From assembly GCA_038373885.1 (NCBI GenBank), contig JAWZYV010014407.1, forward strand, positions 248,001 to 312,000: a DNA stretch of 64,000 bases, in the 5' to 3' direction. Within the stretch, counting starts at the first letter, position 1. Every line of letters begins with the position of its first letter. Positions 1 through 10,838 of this stretch are shown here, in pieces. The notes under the pieces were generated by a model. It was not told the origin of the DNA. It made no database searches and worked only from the letters and a program-made list of their open reading frames with translations. This DNA comes from Cheiracanthium punctorium (taxonomy: Eukaryota; Arthropoda; Arachnida; Araneae; Cheiracanthiidae). The position numbers and the translations under genes were made by a program.

Positions 1-45
1 TTCCTTTTACTTCTTATGTGTGTTTTTTACAAAGTTTTTTAATTA
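1..45 (+). repeat. tail of a Penelope-like/retrozyme repeat cut by the window edge
   Basis: The window opens with sequence that aligns to 9767-9806, including the shared run TTTTACAAAGTTTT followed by TAATTA. At 9.7 kb this sequence lies directly 3' of a hammerhead-like motif. The start of the window is therefore probably the 3' part of a related element whose ribozyme lies upstream, outside the window. The match is short and AT-rich, so confidence is moderate. Confidence 0.4.
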
Positions 46-400
46 CTTTATATTAAGCTATGTCGATTTCTTTGGAAATTTTGAAAAGTCGTTACTCGCA
101 CTTTAATTAACTGATTTATTGTATTGTGTTTTGTTAAGGGCTATGTGCCTAGGAGTATGAGGGGGGTCTCCGACCGACGAAAATTTGTTAATGCATTAGA
201 ACCCAAAACGAGTTAACGTCCTTATGATTTCGGTTATTTGTCTGTTCTGATGTCCACCCATCCAGTGTTCTAACTGCTGTGGATATACATCGATTTGTGC
301 GAAATTTATGTTTTTTCTATGTACAGTACCACCTACCATATTGAAAATGGTGTATGTAGCATTTATAGTTCTTTTACAGGAGAAAAAAATCCAATGTATA
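46..400. other. unassigned interval
   Basis: AT-rich DNA with a G-run at 160-170 (GGGGGGTCTCC) that resembles the G-rich arm at 425-455. No coding signal or complete repeat was recognised. Confidence 0.4.
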
Positions 401-1128
401 GCACAGTCTAAAAAACAGAACTAAAAGAGGGGGGTGGGTTCGGGGGGGGGGTCTCCCCCTGTATCTGTTGATACAGGAATGACTGAATCAACAGTCATTC
501 TTGAAAACATATTTTAGAGATATTCGATTTTTGAAAGAAAACAAAGTTGGCATATATATTACTAAGGCTCTCAAAATGATGCTCTCCATTGAGAATAACG
601 TTAATAGTTCTACAGGAGCACTCAAAAGTATTCCCATTGCAGTCTGTGGCATTTGAGAGACACTAATACATTTCTAGCACAAGACAATGAGTATAAAATT
701 TTTATATTTTTCAGTTAAACGCTAAAAAAAATTAAAGGTCTTTTACAGGGTCTCATAAAATTGCATTTATAGTGATAATACAACATTTTTTTATCCACGA
801 AATCTCGCCAGTTTTAACTAAAAAACATAGCAGATTTGGCGCAAAAATACTTTGTATTGGAAAGTGTTTTATAATCTATGAGCTTGGCATGATTTATCTT
901 CCTTGATTTTTTAAGGCAACAGATAAATTTTGTAATTATTTTTTTCTTTCCTTCTTTCTTTTCAGTTTCATTTATTTATTTTTTGGATAAGACAATTTCT
1001 AAAGCTCTATATAGTGGAACTGTAAATCAGTTGTAGACAACTCATTGAAAGAATATATGTATAACTCGGCTGTTCGAGCCTTGACAATGGGAGACCCCCC
1101 CTGAACCCTCCTAATTTTTTAGTTTCAT
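401..1128. mobile_element. inverted-repeat-bounded element
   Basis: About 40 bp at 401-460 (A-rich, then a G-run and GGTCTCCCC) are the inverted complement of 1088-1128 (GGGAGACCCCCC, then TTTTTTAG). The interior at 551-635 matches, in inverted orientation, the repeat at 51894-51990. This suggests a dispersed non-autonomous element with about 40-bp terminal inverted repeats. No target duplication was identified and no transposase reading frame is present. Confidence 0.45.
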
Positions 1129-1640
1129 GATTGCCATATTAAAACGGCATTAATGGACTATGTCATTTTATCTCTCATCTATCGTGTATTTCACCTGGTA
1201 ACCCCATGTTGAAATTTTTAGGATTGTAACCTATTTATAGAAAAATACATGTGATGCACATTCTACAGCTTAGTAAATATTGCAACAATAGATTAAAGCT
1301 CTTGTGAACTAATAGTATTTAAATATATGTAAAATATACTTGTGATGTATATTCTACAGCTTACGAAATATTGTAACAATAGATTAAAGCAGTTGTGAAC
1401 TAATAGTATTTAAATAAACGGATGAAATTTTTAAACAATCATTTTATCAAATAAATGCAACCTTACGGAGCTTATAGAAAACGTGGTTTACGTAACACAT
1501 ACTAACATTTTCAGCGGACATTTATTCTTACTTTTATGTCGCGTTTTCGTAACGCATTTTCGTGTCTTATTTTTATGTCACATTTTCAAAAGGGGGTGAG
1601 AGATAAAATGACATAGTCATTAATATATTTAATGTGGCTG
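1129..1640. mobile_element. short MITE-like segment with ~50-bp inverted ends
   Basis: The left arm near 1149-1184 contains GGACTATGTCATTTTATCTC and is matched in inverted orientation at 1594-1625 (GAGATAAAATGACATAGTC). Weaker pairing extends outward on both sides. The arms enclose about 400 bp, including a 91-bp tandem duplication. No protein is encoded. The class is unknown. Confidence 0.5.
1241..1417. repeat. two-unit tandem duplication, 91-bp period
   Basis: Unit 1 starts near 1241 and unit 2 near 1332. Both contain GTGATG, ATTCTACAGCTTA, CAACAATAGATTAAAGC and GTGAACTAATAGTATTTAAA. The units differ by scattered substitutions, so the duplication is not very recent. Confidence 0.8.
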
Positions 1641-2040
1641 TTGCATGCCTGCATTATTTAGTCAACTCATTACCTAGGCGAAACTGAATGAGTATTCTAA
1701 AGTCAGCAATAAGAACACACACAAGAGTATATCCAACAATACTGTGGAACAAAAACACGGTTCTCAGTAAAAAATTTCAGGGAGCATCCAAAAGGGGGGA
1801 AATAAAAGAAAGACAGAAAGAAAGGCTGTATCATTATCTTTTCGTTGACTAAAAGCGAAACTCGGGCAAACGGAGGAGGGATATCCAGATCCTTGCACCA
1901 CCCACCTATGGCCTTTAGAAAATGGATTCCTTACCAATAATGTTACATTTTTGTCTTCATTTGAAGAATGAATCCAGAAATAAACAAAATATAGAAAGAA
2001 AACTAAGTGCCGAAACAAAAAAACAGACTCAGGGTCTGAT
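1641..2040. other. unassigned interval
   Basis: Unique-looking AT-rich sequence. An 84-codon open frame on the minus strand has no recognisable domain and is not called. Confidence 0.4.
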
Positions 2041-2202
2041 CAAGGTCGGATTAAAGGGAGGGGGTCGGAGGAGGTGACCGCCCCTCCCGAGAAAAATGAA
2101 ATTAATGTAAACAATCCCAACTTACTTCCATAAAATTTATATATATATATGTGAATCTTCCATCCAAGCCTCCACCCACAAAATTGTATTAATCCGTCAG
2201 TG
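2041..2202. mobile_element. hAT-type MITE (GGATTAA end family)
   Basis: The left end CAAGGTCGGATTAAAGG and the right end TTAATCCGTCAGTG, read inverted, share the GGATTAA core typical of many short hAT elements. The flanking octamers are GGTCTGAT and GGCCGGAT (6 of 8 identical), consistent with an aged 8-bp target duplication. A diverged copy starts at 40998; both share TCCATAAAAT and the C/G-rich CCGCCCC segments. Confidence 0.55.
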
Positions 2203-2570
2203 GGCCGGATTATTCATTAGGCTGTAGTCTATCTGTCCCGATCATTTCAGGGACTTTTCAGTAACAAGTCGAAAGAATTTTTTAATGAAGTTGTATAATC
2301 AAACTTTTTCAAAATGACTCAATAGAACGGAAATATCTGTGGCTATTTCTGAAGATGTTCTCTGGAACGCGAGTTGACCTTCTGCATTTCCCCGAGAGCT
2401 GAGATCCATAGGATTAAGGTTGTAGGAAAAACGCGCCGCATAATCAATAATAATCCCCCACGAAACAATAATTTTTATTTAAATATTGGACATAAAGTTA
2501 TTTTGTTTTGCAGTAAATATGAGGATGGTATTTTAAACGGATGCTGGGCAGCCCCAAAGTTCTTTTATTT
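2203..2570. other. unassigned interval
   Basis: AT-rich sequence. A 105-codon frame running through here and the next hairpin has no recognisable domain and ends in repeat sequence. Confidence 0.35.
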
Positions 2571-2574
2571 TACA

Positions 2575-2665
2575 GTAAAGGCATTTTACAGGCATCCACG
2601 GCATTTTACGGCATTTTACGCCAAAGCCACACATCTAAAAGGTATTTTACAGTGTGGCTTTGGCG
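2575..2665. repeat. GGCATTTTAC repeats and a perfect 14-bp hairpin
   Basis: Three close GGCATTTTAC units precede an inverted repeat: CGCCAAAGCCACAC at 2619-2632 and its exact complement at 2652-2665, with a 19-nt loop. The loop and flanks repeat the ATTTTAC word. It may be a remnant of a foldback element. Confidence 0.7.
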
Positions 2666-4142
2666 AAATTCTAAGGTGTACTAGGGTGTAAACTATCTTA
2701 GAAGGCTTTTGGTAGTTGGCTTGCTTTGTTTTTACTTAATTATTTATTTTACATTTTACAATATTTAAACAAAGGCGAATTATTTTTTGAAACAATAATA
2801 ATATATAGAATGTAAGTCATTTTTTTTTTTGTAGTTGGGGAATCCACTATTACGATAAATTATCTTATTAATCTCGGAAATTAACCACGTTAAATATGAA
2901 AGAATTGATTTTTGGCAGGTCGAAACCACAGGTCAAGTGCGCGAATTCCAGTACGTTCGTTCAAATAAAATAATTAGAACCGAGAGGATCTTCGCACGGT
3001 CGGGGTATCCGAGAAGCCATAACCTCAGGCAAACTGAAAACAAAAAGAATTCTCGGATACTCTTGACCCACAAAGAAACTCACAAATTACTTGTCACATT
3101 TAAGATTATTATGTCTTGCAAAAACATTTGAACGTAATACGATAATGAATGTTTTATCCGAATTTTGTATTATTTATTATATAGATTATTCTATTCCTCT
3201 TATAAAGATTTTTTTTTTGAGCAAAATATTTTATATCATTTTAACGAAGATAAGTTGAAAAGTAATGTACATATGCTTGTAGAACACTAACGAAATGACC
3301 TTTAGAAGTGTTCCAAGCGGTATGTGGAAGTAACAGTTCCCCTGTACAAGCGTGTACAGTTTAAATGCCTTCCGTGCATGCAGTATATTTTGAATGGTGG
3401 AGGTATTATTGTGCTAGATCTATCTATCCCCAGTTCGATTTCTTATGAATTAACCCATTAAATAAATTAAGAGCAGTTAAAAATATGTAACCTATAATTA
3501 GTAAAAACCGTCCAGATAATGAAATAATTTTACAAGCATGTATTTTTATAGGGGAAAAAATAGTGTTTAAGGGCACAGTTTAAAGTACATATTGTTTACG
3601 ATGGTTTTAAAAATTTTACAGAAACAATTATTATTTTATCTGTGTAAACTTGTCTAGTTATATGTTTGCATATGGGAAAGGTGGGAAGTGTTAGAAATTC
3701 CAAATATATATCCATGAACATTAACATTCATTTAAAAAAAACCTGAGTTGTACGAATAAATAATTTTAAACATCGCCAGTCTCACTATCTATTTGCCCCC
3801 CCTTCCCCACTTTATTTTGACGGGAATTTTTTCCGCACACTAATTTACTTGTTGAAATTGATTTGTCTAATGTTAACTCAAATTTGTTCATTTTGAATCA
3901 AGAAAATTCGTAAAAGTTGTGTTTTATTTTATTATCGTACAAAACCTACAGATTAGCTCACCCAAGGTGGAGGAAGGGCTGGGATAAACCTCTCGCAAAT
4001 ATAACACGTGGGACCTTTTAGTTTTGTTTACATCTAATTAGCATTAGTAATACCATTAATTAGCACTAAACACAAATTGTAATATAATTAGCACTATTTA
4101 TTTTCTCATTCAATTTAGCTCTATTACTTTAATGTGTGGGTG

Positions 4143-4145
<3 letters not shown>
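2666..4145. other. unassigned AT-rich interval
   Basis: Long AT-rich stretch without coding potential. A 64-codon frame at 2937-3131 (plus) has no recognisable motif. Nothing was assigned. Confidence 0.4.

Positions 4146-4180
<35 letters not shown>
4146..4180. repeat. (AT)n microsatellite
   Basis: 35 bp of uninterrupted AT dinucleotide. Confidence 0.95.
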
Positions 4181-4182
<2 letters not shown>

Positions 4183-4186
4183 TGCT

Positions 4187-4251
4187 TCACTGAGCAGGGG
4201 GCCCCTTGGTAACATTTGCTACGGGCCCCGCGCTGTCTTAATCCGGCACTG
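4187..4251. mobile_element. very short hAT-like MITE or remnant
   Basis: The right end CTTAATCCGGCACTG reads inverted as CAGTGCCGGATTAAG, a very common hAT terminal sequence. The left side CACTGAGCAGGGGGCCCC is a weaker match. GGGGCCCC and GGGCCCC words pair inside. The target duplication is unclear. Confidence 0.4.
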
Positions 4252-4645
4252 TAGGGGAGAGGCGTTATCGGACTTGTCACGAAACTTGGATAACTGTTTA
4301 TGTTAAAAGGACCGTTCGGTAAAAAAAAGTTATACCTGTCTCCTTTGAGATTAATGGCGTTTGATTATTTTCACAGAACAATGAACTACCAAGCCGTGTC
4401 AACTTTGTTCTCGGTAGCGTATGATAATCTTCAGGAGTCGAAAGGAAAGTGACATCACACACAATCCTTCTTTTTAATAATATCCTACGACCGGGTCTGT
4501 CAAGAGTGTCAATGGTCTCTCACTTCTGTATGTGTACTTGGATATCAGGGCGGGTAAAAGGGAGTAAAGGGAGAAATATGTGTTGTGGCTGTTCTTTCCA
4601 TACATAGTAGATTTATTTTTCTTTTTCATATGACTAAACTACCCT
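4252..4645. other. unassigned interval
   Basis: Moderately AT-rich, unique-looking sequence. No feature recognised. Confidence 0.4.
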
Positions 4646-5485
4646 TTAACCCTATAACGCGCGGTGTTCCCGCTTTGGGAACACCAAACTCTGACGTTTC
4701 GACTGTTGCCAGTCACGAAGAATAGATTTGATTTCTATAAAAAGTAGTGGCGGGTGACATAGCTCCACGAGAATCCTTTACTTTTTAGCACGTCATTTAA
4801 CGCAAAAAAATCGTCACGATTATTTTTAACAGCATTGAAATCTGCAGAAAAATGGAAGAATGCGAGAACAGCTGGATAGATTGCCCAATGCTGAAAAAAG
4901 GGCAGCCGTTGCCATCGCTCGACTTAACTACCAGCACTATGGCGGACGATCGAAACGTTCATCGCGTACCACAGATCTAGAGACCCTTTTTTGACGCAGC
5001 TGGCTGTGCCGGCACAGGCAGCTGCGTCAAAAAAGGGTCTGTAGGCGGACGATCGAAACGTTCATCGCGTGCCACAGATCTAGAGACCCTTTCTTTGACA
5101 ACAGCTGGCTGTGCCCGCGCACAGCCAGCTGTCGTCAAAGAAAGGGTCTCTAGATCTGTGGCACGCGGTGAACGTTTCGATCGTCCGCCATCTTGCTGGT
5201 AGTTAAGTCGAGCGATGACAAAGGCTGCCCTTTTTTCAGCATTGGGCAATCTATCCAGCTGTTCTCGCATTCTTCCATTTTTCTGCAGATTTCAATGCTG
5301 TTAAAAATAATCGTGACCATTTTTTTTACGGGAAAGGTCGTGCTGAAAAGTAAGGGATTCTCGTGGAGCTATGTCCCCCGCAACTATTTTTATAGACATC
5401 CAATCTATTCTTAGTGACTGGCAACAGTCAAAACGTCAGAGTTTGGGTGTTCCCAGAGCGGGAACACTGCGCGTTAGAGAGTTAA
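4646..5485. mobile_element. piggyBac-like TTAA MITE, copy A (L-core-L palindrome)
   Basis: The copy runs from TTAA at 4646 to TTAA at 5482. Both ends are the long L arm: CCCTATAACGCGC on the left and GCGCGTTAGAG on the right, each with its subterminal GTGTTCCC/GGGAACAC hairpin. Between them lies the core palindrome with AGATCTAGAGACCC and CAGCTGGCTGTGC words, partly duplicated on the left (two copies of the GGCGGACGATCGAAACG block). Almost the whole 840 bp can fold back on itself. This differs from the other copies, which have one L and one R end, and suggests gene conversion or template switching across the palindrome. No transposase is encoded; movement would need an autonomous piggyBac-type enzyme elsewhere. 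Confidence 0.85.
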
Positions 5486-7538
5486 AAGAGCAAAACGCCT
5501 TCGGCATCTGCGTCTGTCTGCCCAGATGAGCTAGCCCCAAGAAAAAAAAAAAAAAGAAATCAGAAAAAAAAGAGACCCTCAAAGCAACACTGTATGTATA
5601 TATATCCTGAAAATAGCTTCCTAGAATAACAACCCTCTGATAAATATGCCAAACTTAGTTTAGGGATGATCCGAAAATAAGTAAGTCTCTTTTTTTATTT
5701 TCCCGAAATCAGATGGGTGGGAGTCCGAAGCACGCCTCTGCTGCGCTCGGCATAAAGGGGGAGGAAAAGTAAACTCATCCAAGATGTTTGAATTCCTCCT
5801 TTTCAAAAAAAATCACGTCCAATGAAGGAGTAACGGAAATGAGTGCGCGCAATAAAAAAGCATAACTGCGTGCCAGCCCATTAATTGGGCCCAGTCGAGT
5901 GGGCGATTTTTTTTTTTTTCAAACGGGAACACAAGACCCTGCCGGAGCATAATCACAAATGATAAAATAGGGTTTAGCACATCAGTTTTTGACAGCTAAT
6001 CCTTTCTGACTGTCTTAAGAATAAAATAAATAACGAAATTCTTTTAGATTTTATTTTCACGGGGCAATTAAAACAAAATAATAATAATAGGGCTAACGCT
6101 CAGCCATAGAGGCATTCAAGAAACTCATTTCGGCAGAAAGACCAAGGCCACAGAAAGGGAGCCTTTGCCGTCGTCGAAAATAAGATTGCGCTGCGAATAA
6201 GACTGTGGAAAATATTTTATAATTTATGAGTCCTGCATGACTTATGTTTCTTCATTTCTTTCGAATTCGTTCTCACTACTCGCAAGACGACCACGTACTG
6301 ATAACTGCAGAGACACTTGGTTTTAGACATCCCATACAGCACATACACAGGTTCTCAGAACGTCTTTAAACTTTCAGAAAAAGTTCTCTGGACGTTAATG
6401 GACGTTCAGAGAATCTATGCGCGCTGTCTGGGGTATGGATCAAGAGGAAACATGTAATGTTAGTTGCAAAAGGCAAGCAAGTTCAAACATTTACAATTGT
6501 ATATCTGTATACATATATCACTCTAAATTATACAGATCTAGATTGAAACTGGACATTCTTAATTTACTGCTAGTAATGTTTATGAGGAAACAAAACGAAA
6601 AAGGAAGTTACTGTTTACTTGATAGGTGGGAGCAATTGTTAAGGTAATCCGTAAATTCGGATTACATTACGGGGGGGGGTAATGTAACCCCCCGATTATC
6701 GCACGAGCACATGGGGCAAGCGCCCTGGGCACACATGCAGAAATAGATCAAAAACTTGAGTTTAGCGCAATTTATAGGAGTACAAAAGTTGAAACAGCTA
6801 TGTATAGGGGCACGAAGTTTGGAAAGTGCGCTGGGCACAAAAGTGTAATAGTCATGTCCAGGCCCTCCCTTTTTGATTTACATTGTATCCAAAAAGAAGG
6901 TGCAAATGAAATTTGCACCTGTTTTTGAAGCGAGTCCTTTTATTTTCTTTTCACCTTAAATTTATCTATTTCATGTGTCATCCTAAAGAACATCAATTAC
7001 TTTAATGTTATACTGAACAGCAGACGCACTGGAAATATTTTGAATATTATTATTTATATTAAGAAAATATTTGAAAGAATTACAATTTTAATGTTCAAAT
7101 TTTAATGTTTTAGTGTTTGTAATTTTAATGTTTCGATCGTAAGTTTATTAAATTATTTTAAGATTCTGATTTCAGGGTGCAAATGATATGCCATTCTGGA
7201 TCGTATATTGGAAATTACAGGAAAGAGATCTACAGGATGCGGAAAATATTAGTCGTCGAACATTTAAGGATGAGGAGGAGGGAACCCGTCATCGGAGAAT
7301 CGCCAGGGACCTTAAAGGTCATAAATACAGCCCTGTACTCTTTAATGTGTAAAATACTTTTATTTTCTCAATTTTGATGTAAAAAGGAAATTTAAAAACA
7401 TTGAACTACTGTGATTTACTGTGTCTATAGAAAATCATGACTTGTGATTATTAAAACAACCAATTCAAATGCGAAATAAAATAAAACAGCATCAGAAGTG
7501 AGTTGAAGTGCAACAGCAGTTTAAATTAGCAGCCAACA
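5486..7538. other. unassigned interval with small hairpin and repeat fragments
   Basis: No gene supported. GTAATCCG at 6643-6650 is mirrored by CGGATTAC at 6658-6665, followed by a G9 run. At 6700-6850 the words GGGCAC and GCGC recur (CCTGGGCACA, CGCTGGGCACA), resembling an old hAT-type fragment. The rest is AT-rich. Confidence 0.4.
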
Positions 7539-8025
7539 CGTTTTGACTGTTGCCAGTCACGAAGAATAGATTTGATTTCTATAAAAATAGTTGCGGGTGA
7601 CATCGCTCCACGAGAATCCTTTACTTTTTAGCACGTCATTTCCCGTAAAAAGATTATTTTTAACAACACTGACATCTGCTAAAAAATGGAAGAATGCGAG
7701 AACAGCTGGATCGATTGCCCAAAGCTGAAAAAAGGGCAGCCGCTGCCATCGCTCGACTTAACTACCGCCATCTTGCTGGTAGTTAAGTCGAGGGATGGCA
7801 ACGGCTGCCCTTTTTTCAGCATTGGGAAAGGTTTGCGCCTCGAAGGCAGAGGCGGCCCGAGAGGCTCGCGGGGCCCCAGGCGAAGCGCAAGAGCGGGGCC
7901 TCTTCTCTATCATGTCTTATGCGATAGCAATAAAATGACCCAGGAGCGGGGCCTCTATAAGCGCGGGGCCTTAGGCGATCGCCTACATTCGCACCCCCCT
8001 TGGGCCGGCCCTGTCGAACGATTAA
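7539..8025 (+). mobile_element. piggyBac-like TTAA MITE, copy B, inner stem deleted, hAT insertion in R end
   Basis: The L arm is truncated at its outer end; homology starts at CGTTTTGACTGTTGCCAG and no TTAA is found there. The core palindrome is reduced to the outer arms: GACTTAACTACC is followed almost directly by GGTAGTTAAGTCG. The R end GTTTGCGCCTCGAAGG is interrupted at 7847 by a G+C-rich hAT MITE and appears to resume as CGATTAA at 8019-8025. Confidence 0.75.
7847..8013. mobile_element. GC-rich hAT-type MITE inserted in copy B
   Basis: The ends CAGAGGCGGCCCGAG and, inverted, CAGGGCCGGCCCAAGG are a typical hAT pair. TCGAAGG before and TCGAACG after are near-identical flanks, consistent with an 8-bp target duplication read with one base of offset. 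The interior repeats GCGGGGCCT three times. It is much more G+C-rich than its surroundings. Confidence 0.65.
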
Positions 8026-8100
8026 ATATTCGGGTAAAATAAGTCAGCACACCATCATTTAAACCTTACCTTCGAACAGGCGAAAGCTATTAAGTAAAGC

Positions 8101-8101
<1 letters not shown>

Positions 8102-8128
<27 letters not shown>
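8102..8128. repeat. poly(A) run
   Basis: 27 A residues. It may mark the tail of a retroposed sequence, but no SINE or LINE body was recognised upstream. Confidence 0.7.
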
Positions 8129-8132
<4 letters not shown>

Positions 8133-9699
8133 GATTTAATGAAAACTCGTAGTAAATTCTTACGCCTTGTCGTCAAGGACGATTTAGATTACGCACTTAC
8201 AAACGACAACGTAAGTAATAATCCACAGCATTTCTTCTCATTCAAGAATTCAAAAACTTAGCATTGCAAGCGCAATTGCGACCTCTGGCGTGACACACCG
8301 ACGGTTTTGCAAAAGAAGGTTGGTAGAAGGGGGGGGGGGGGGAACGCCTACAGAAACCGCGCTGAGTTTTAGGTTGTAAAGAAAGAGAGAGTTGAGATAA
8401 TAATAATAATGAAAAAAAAAAAAGTACAAATGTCACGCGTGTTAGAAAGTTGTCATGCAAGATGTTGTGAGCGCGTGTTCGGAAAGAGGTATGATGTAAG
8501 AAGGAATAATGAATAAACTGTTTGAATTTGGCTCGGAAAGTGAAGGCAAACGGTTTTCTTCCCTATTCAGACATTTGACAAGCGTTGAACAAGTGGGAGT
8601 AGAAGCGTATTGCAGGTCACACTACGGGTTATATGATTTTATTAGAGTAGGAGGTGGATGTAGCCTAATCCACCAGTTCCCTAGCTTTTTAACATTGACC
8701 CACCCCCCCCCTCCAACAAAGGATAACTTATGGCGCACCCCCCCTCTCCATATTACATTCCCTAACATACACATAGTTTTTATTCCTCACAAAGGAGCAA
8801 TTTAATTCCTTGTTGATTTAGACTCCTTTTTTACAAAATAATGTTATTGGTAAAGTTCGAATAAACATTTGTAAGCGAAAATAGATGTGTTTTGATGTAA
8901 AAATAAAAATGATTTTTAAAAACAACCATTAACATTTGCTTTTTGTCTGTTTTCTCGTACAGCTTGCAAACACTTTGCGTCCTTCAAGGGGGCTGTGTTC
9001 CACTGGTTGGGAACTGCTGGCATAATCCATAACATATGGAAAATTTCGAAACTCCCTGGTTCGAGGTAAAATAAATGGTTACAATTATTCTTCTTTGACC
9101 GAGAGCAGCTGTTAAAATTATTTAGATCAGTATTATTCTAATTCTGTCGAATTATGGAGACAGCTTTTGAAGAATATATGTATATTAAAATAATTGTACA
9201 CCAATACTGTTATAGACACATTACATAAAGACAATTTAATAAAAATATTGTATTTTTTATTTAAAAATGTCAACATAAAATTAAGGTAGTTTACTGATTA
9301 AATAGCACCACCTGTTGCTCCGGGTTTCATGTACCTTAGCATTTCACTTAGTGACTGGGGTGTGTACTTTCACATTTCTACGAAAAAATATAGAAATCCG
9401 TATTCGTGTTTGGGTTCTCCCCAACGTGCGGGCACTTTTGCTCATCAAGCATTTTGAAACTACCGAGGTCCGAATTACTGGCCATTTTATTATAGGGGCA
9501 CCCAGTGAGCGTCCAGCGTTCACCCTGTGAAGGGACGGACAAGTAAACATCCAAGCCCAAGCCGGAAATCGTACCCAGACCCAAAGTGTGATAGAATGGT
9601 TCTCTAATCACCACACCATCAGGGTGGCTCTATTCATGTTAACTGCAGTAGCATTCATTCTGCAGATATGAAAAAGTCACACCTTTTCAGTCCCAGTTT
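8129..9699. other. mostly unassigned, with one hAT end at about 9019
   Basis: The segment ending at 9019 (CCACTGGTTGGGAACTGCTG) reads inverted as CAGCAGTTCCCAACCAGTGG, the common end of hAT elements with GGTTCCCAAC termini. Its partner end was not found. A G16 run lies at 8328-8342. Small overlapping frames at 9315-9614 on both strands show no domain and are not called. Confidence 0.4.
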
Positions 9700-9806
9700 G
9701 TGTAGGACAACTGCTGACGAAGGATGAAAATTTTTAGCCCGAAACACGTGTACAGAACGATAAGCACCTTTTATGTATGTTATTTTACAAAGTTTTAATT
9801 ATTACA
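9700..9806 (+). ncRNA. hammerhead-ribozyme-like motif in a Penelope-like/retrozyme repeat
   Basis: The core is CTGACGA at 9714-9720, then a stem II region of 20 nt, then GAA at 9741-9743 followed by ACACGTGT (9744-9751), a self-complementary stem III. The predicted cleavage base is A9752, and the next bases CAG pair with CTG just before the core (stem I). The stem II hairpin GG..UGAA/UUUA..CC has one internal mismatch and one extra A at the junction with CTGACGA. The short palindromic stem III without a loop is the form known from Penelope-like elements, where such ribozymes are thought to act as dimers. The downstream sequence recurs at 1-45. Activity is not established. Confidence 0.55.
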
Positions 9807-10473
9807 ACTGTTACTATTTTAAAATATCAGAGATACTTATACATTCTCCTCCAATACTTGTTCATCTACCGTATGAGTTAAAAGCATCGTCTGTCTTTAT
9901 ACAACGCAAGAAAAATGTCAATTCCCTACACACGACTGTGGAACAGATCTAAGCCTTCATTTCCCCCAGTTTCATTATCGTATCATTTGCGTCCCTAATA
10001 AGTGACAAATTTCACATTTACCTCCTCAACGTGCTTAGAAAGGTGTTCCACCAAGGCGCGTAATTGATCCCCACTAAACGCCTTTATGACAAGTTTCCCC
10101 CCCCAACGGCACCTGCCGACATCATTCCGGCGCATTTGCGACTTCTTTTGGCAAGTTCGATCATTGTTTTACCACACGAGGCACGTTATTTCATTTAATA
10201 ACGGGCCTGTCACGGCTTATTAGGTGTAACAAGCAGTAGAAAAGTTTTCCGGGCTCACGATATTATTCAAAGACATCGTTAATTATTCCACCGCCCCGAC
10301 AGGAAATGAAATGCGATAGAGGATTTTTATTGCGTTCGTAAACGGTCGCAAAACTTGATTTTCGCAACCGTCGTCGAGGGATTCGCAATGCACCTCTCTC
10401 TCTGACTGTGTTGGCTTAGAACAGGAGTCAGGCCCCGGACTGGCCAGGCCAAAAGGTCGGCATTTGCCGAGAG
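9807..10473. other. unassigned interval of more balanced composition
   Basis: Slightly GC-richer than the surroundings, with no coding frame. The end (10425-10470) is rich in GGCC words and may be a decayed hAT fragment (CAGGCCCCGGACTGGCC). Confidence 0.35.
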
Positions 10474-10529
10474 ATCTAATTATAAAGTAATACTAATCAA
10501 AAATGATTAGTATTACTTTATAATTAGAT
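10474..10529. repeat. perfect 26-bp hairpin with AAAA loop
   Basis: Bases 10474-10499 are the exact reverse complement of 10504-10529, with a 4-nt A loop. The arm starts ATCTAATTATAAAG. No mismatch in 26 pairs suggests a recent origin or maintenance. It could be the centre of a tiny foldback element or a hairpin RNA source; no larger matching arms were seen. Confidence 0.85.
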
Positions 10530-10838
10530 ATACTATAGATCACAGTGAGTTGATTATATACTTTCTAGTAATCTTACATCTTTACGCAGTGGCGTAGTGG
10601 AGGACCCCATAAACCTTGTGTCTTTTGGGGACACAAACTTTCTAAAATAGTTAAAGGTAGTTTTTAAGCATGTACGCTTAATTTTCAAGTATTGCATATT
10701 CTAATACTTTATTCCCTCTAAATTCTTCAGTACGTGGCCCCTTTTAAATCTGTAGCCGAGGTCTCCTAAAGCAGCCAGCCGTGGACTGACAAGGGTGGCC
10801 AAATCGTGGCGCATTGGAAAATTTCAAGTGGCGCACAG
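10530..10838. other. unassigned interval with an isolated hAT-like end
   Basis: CAGTGGCGTAGTGGAGG at 10587 is a typical hAT left end of the CAGTGGCGTAG type. A partner end could not be fixed. Confidence 0.4.
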
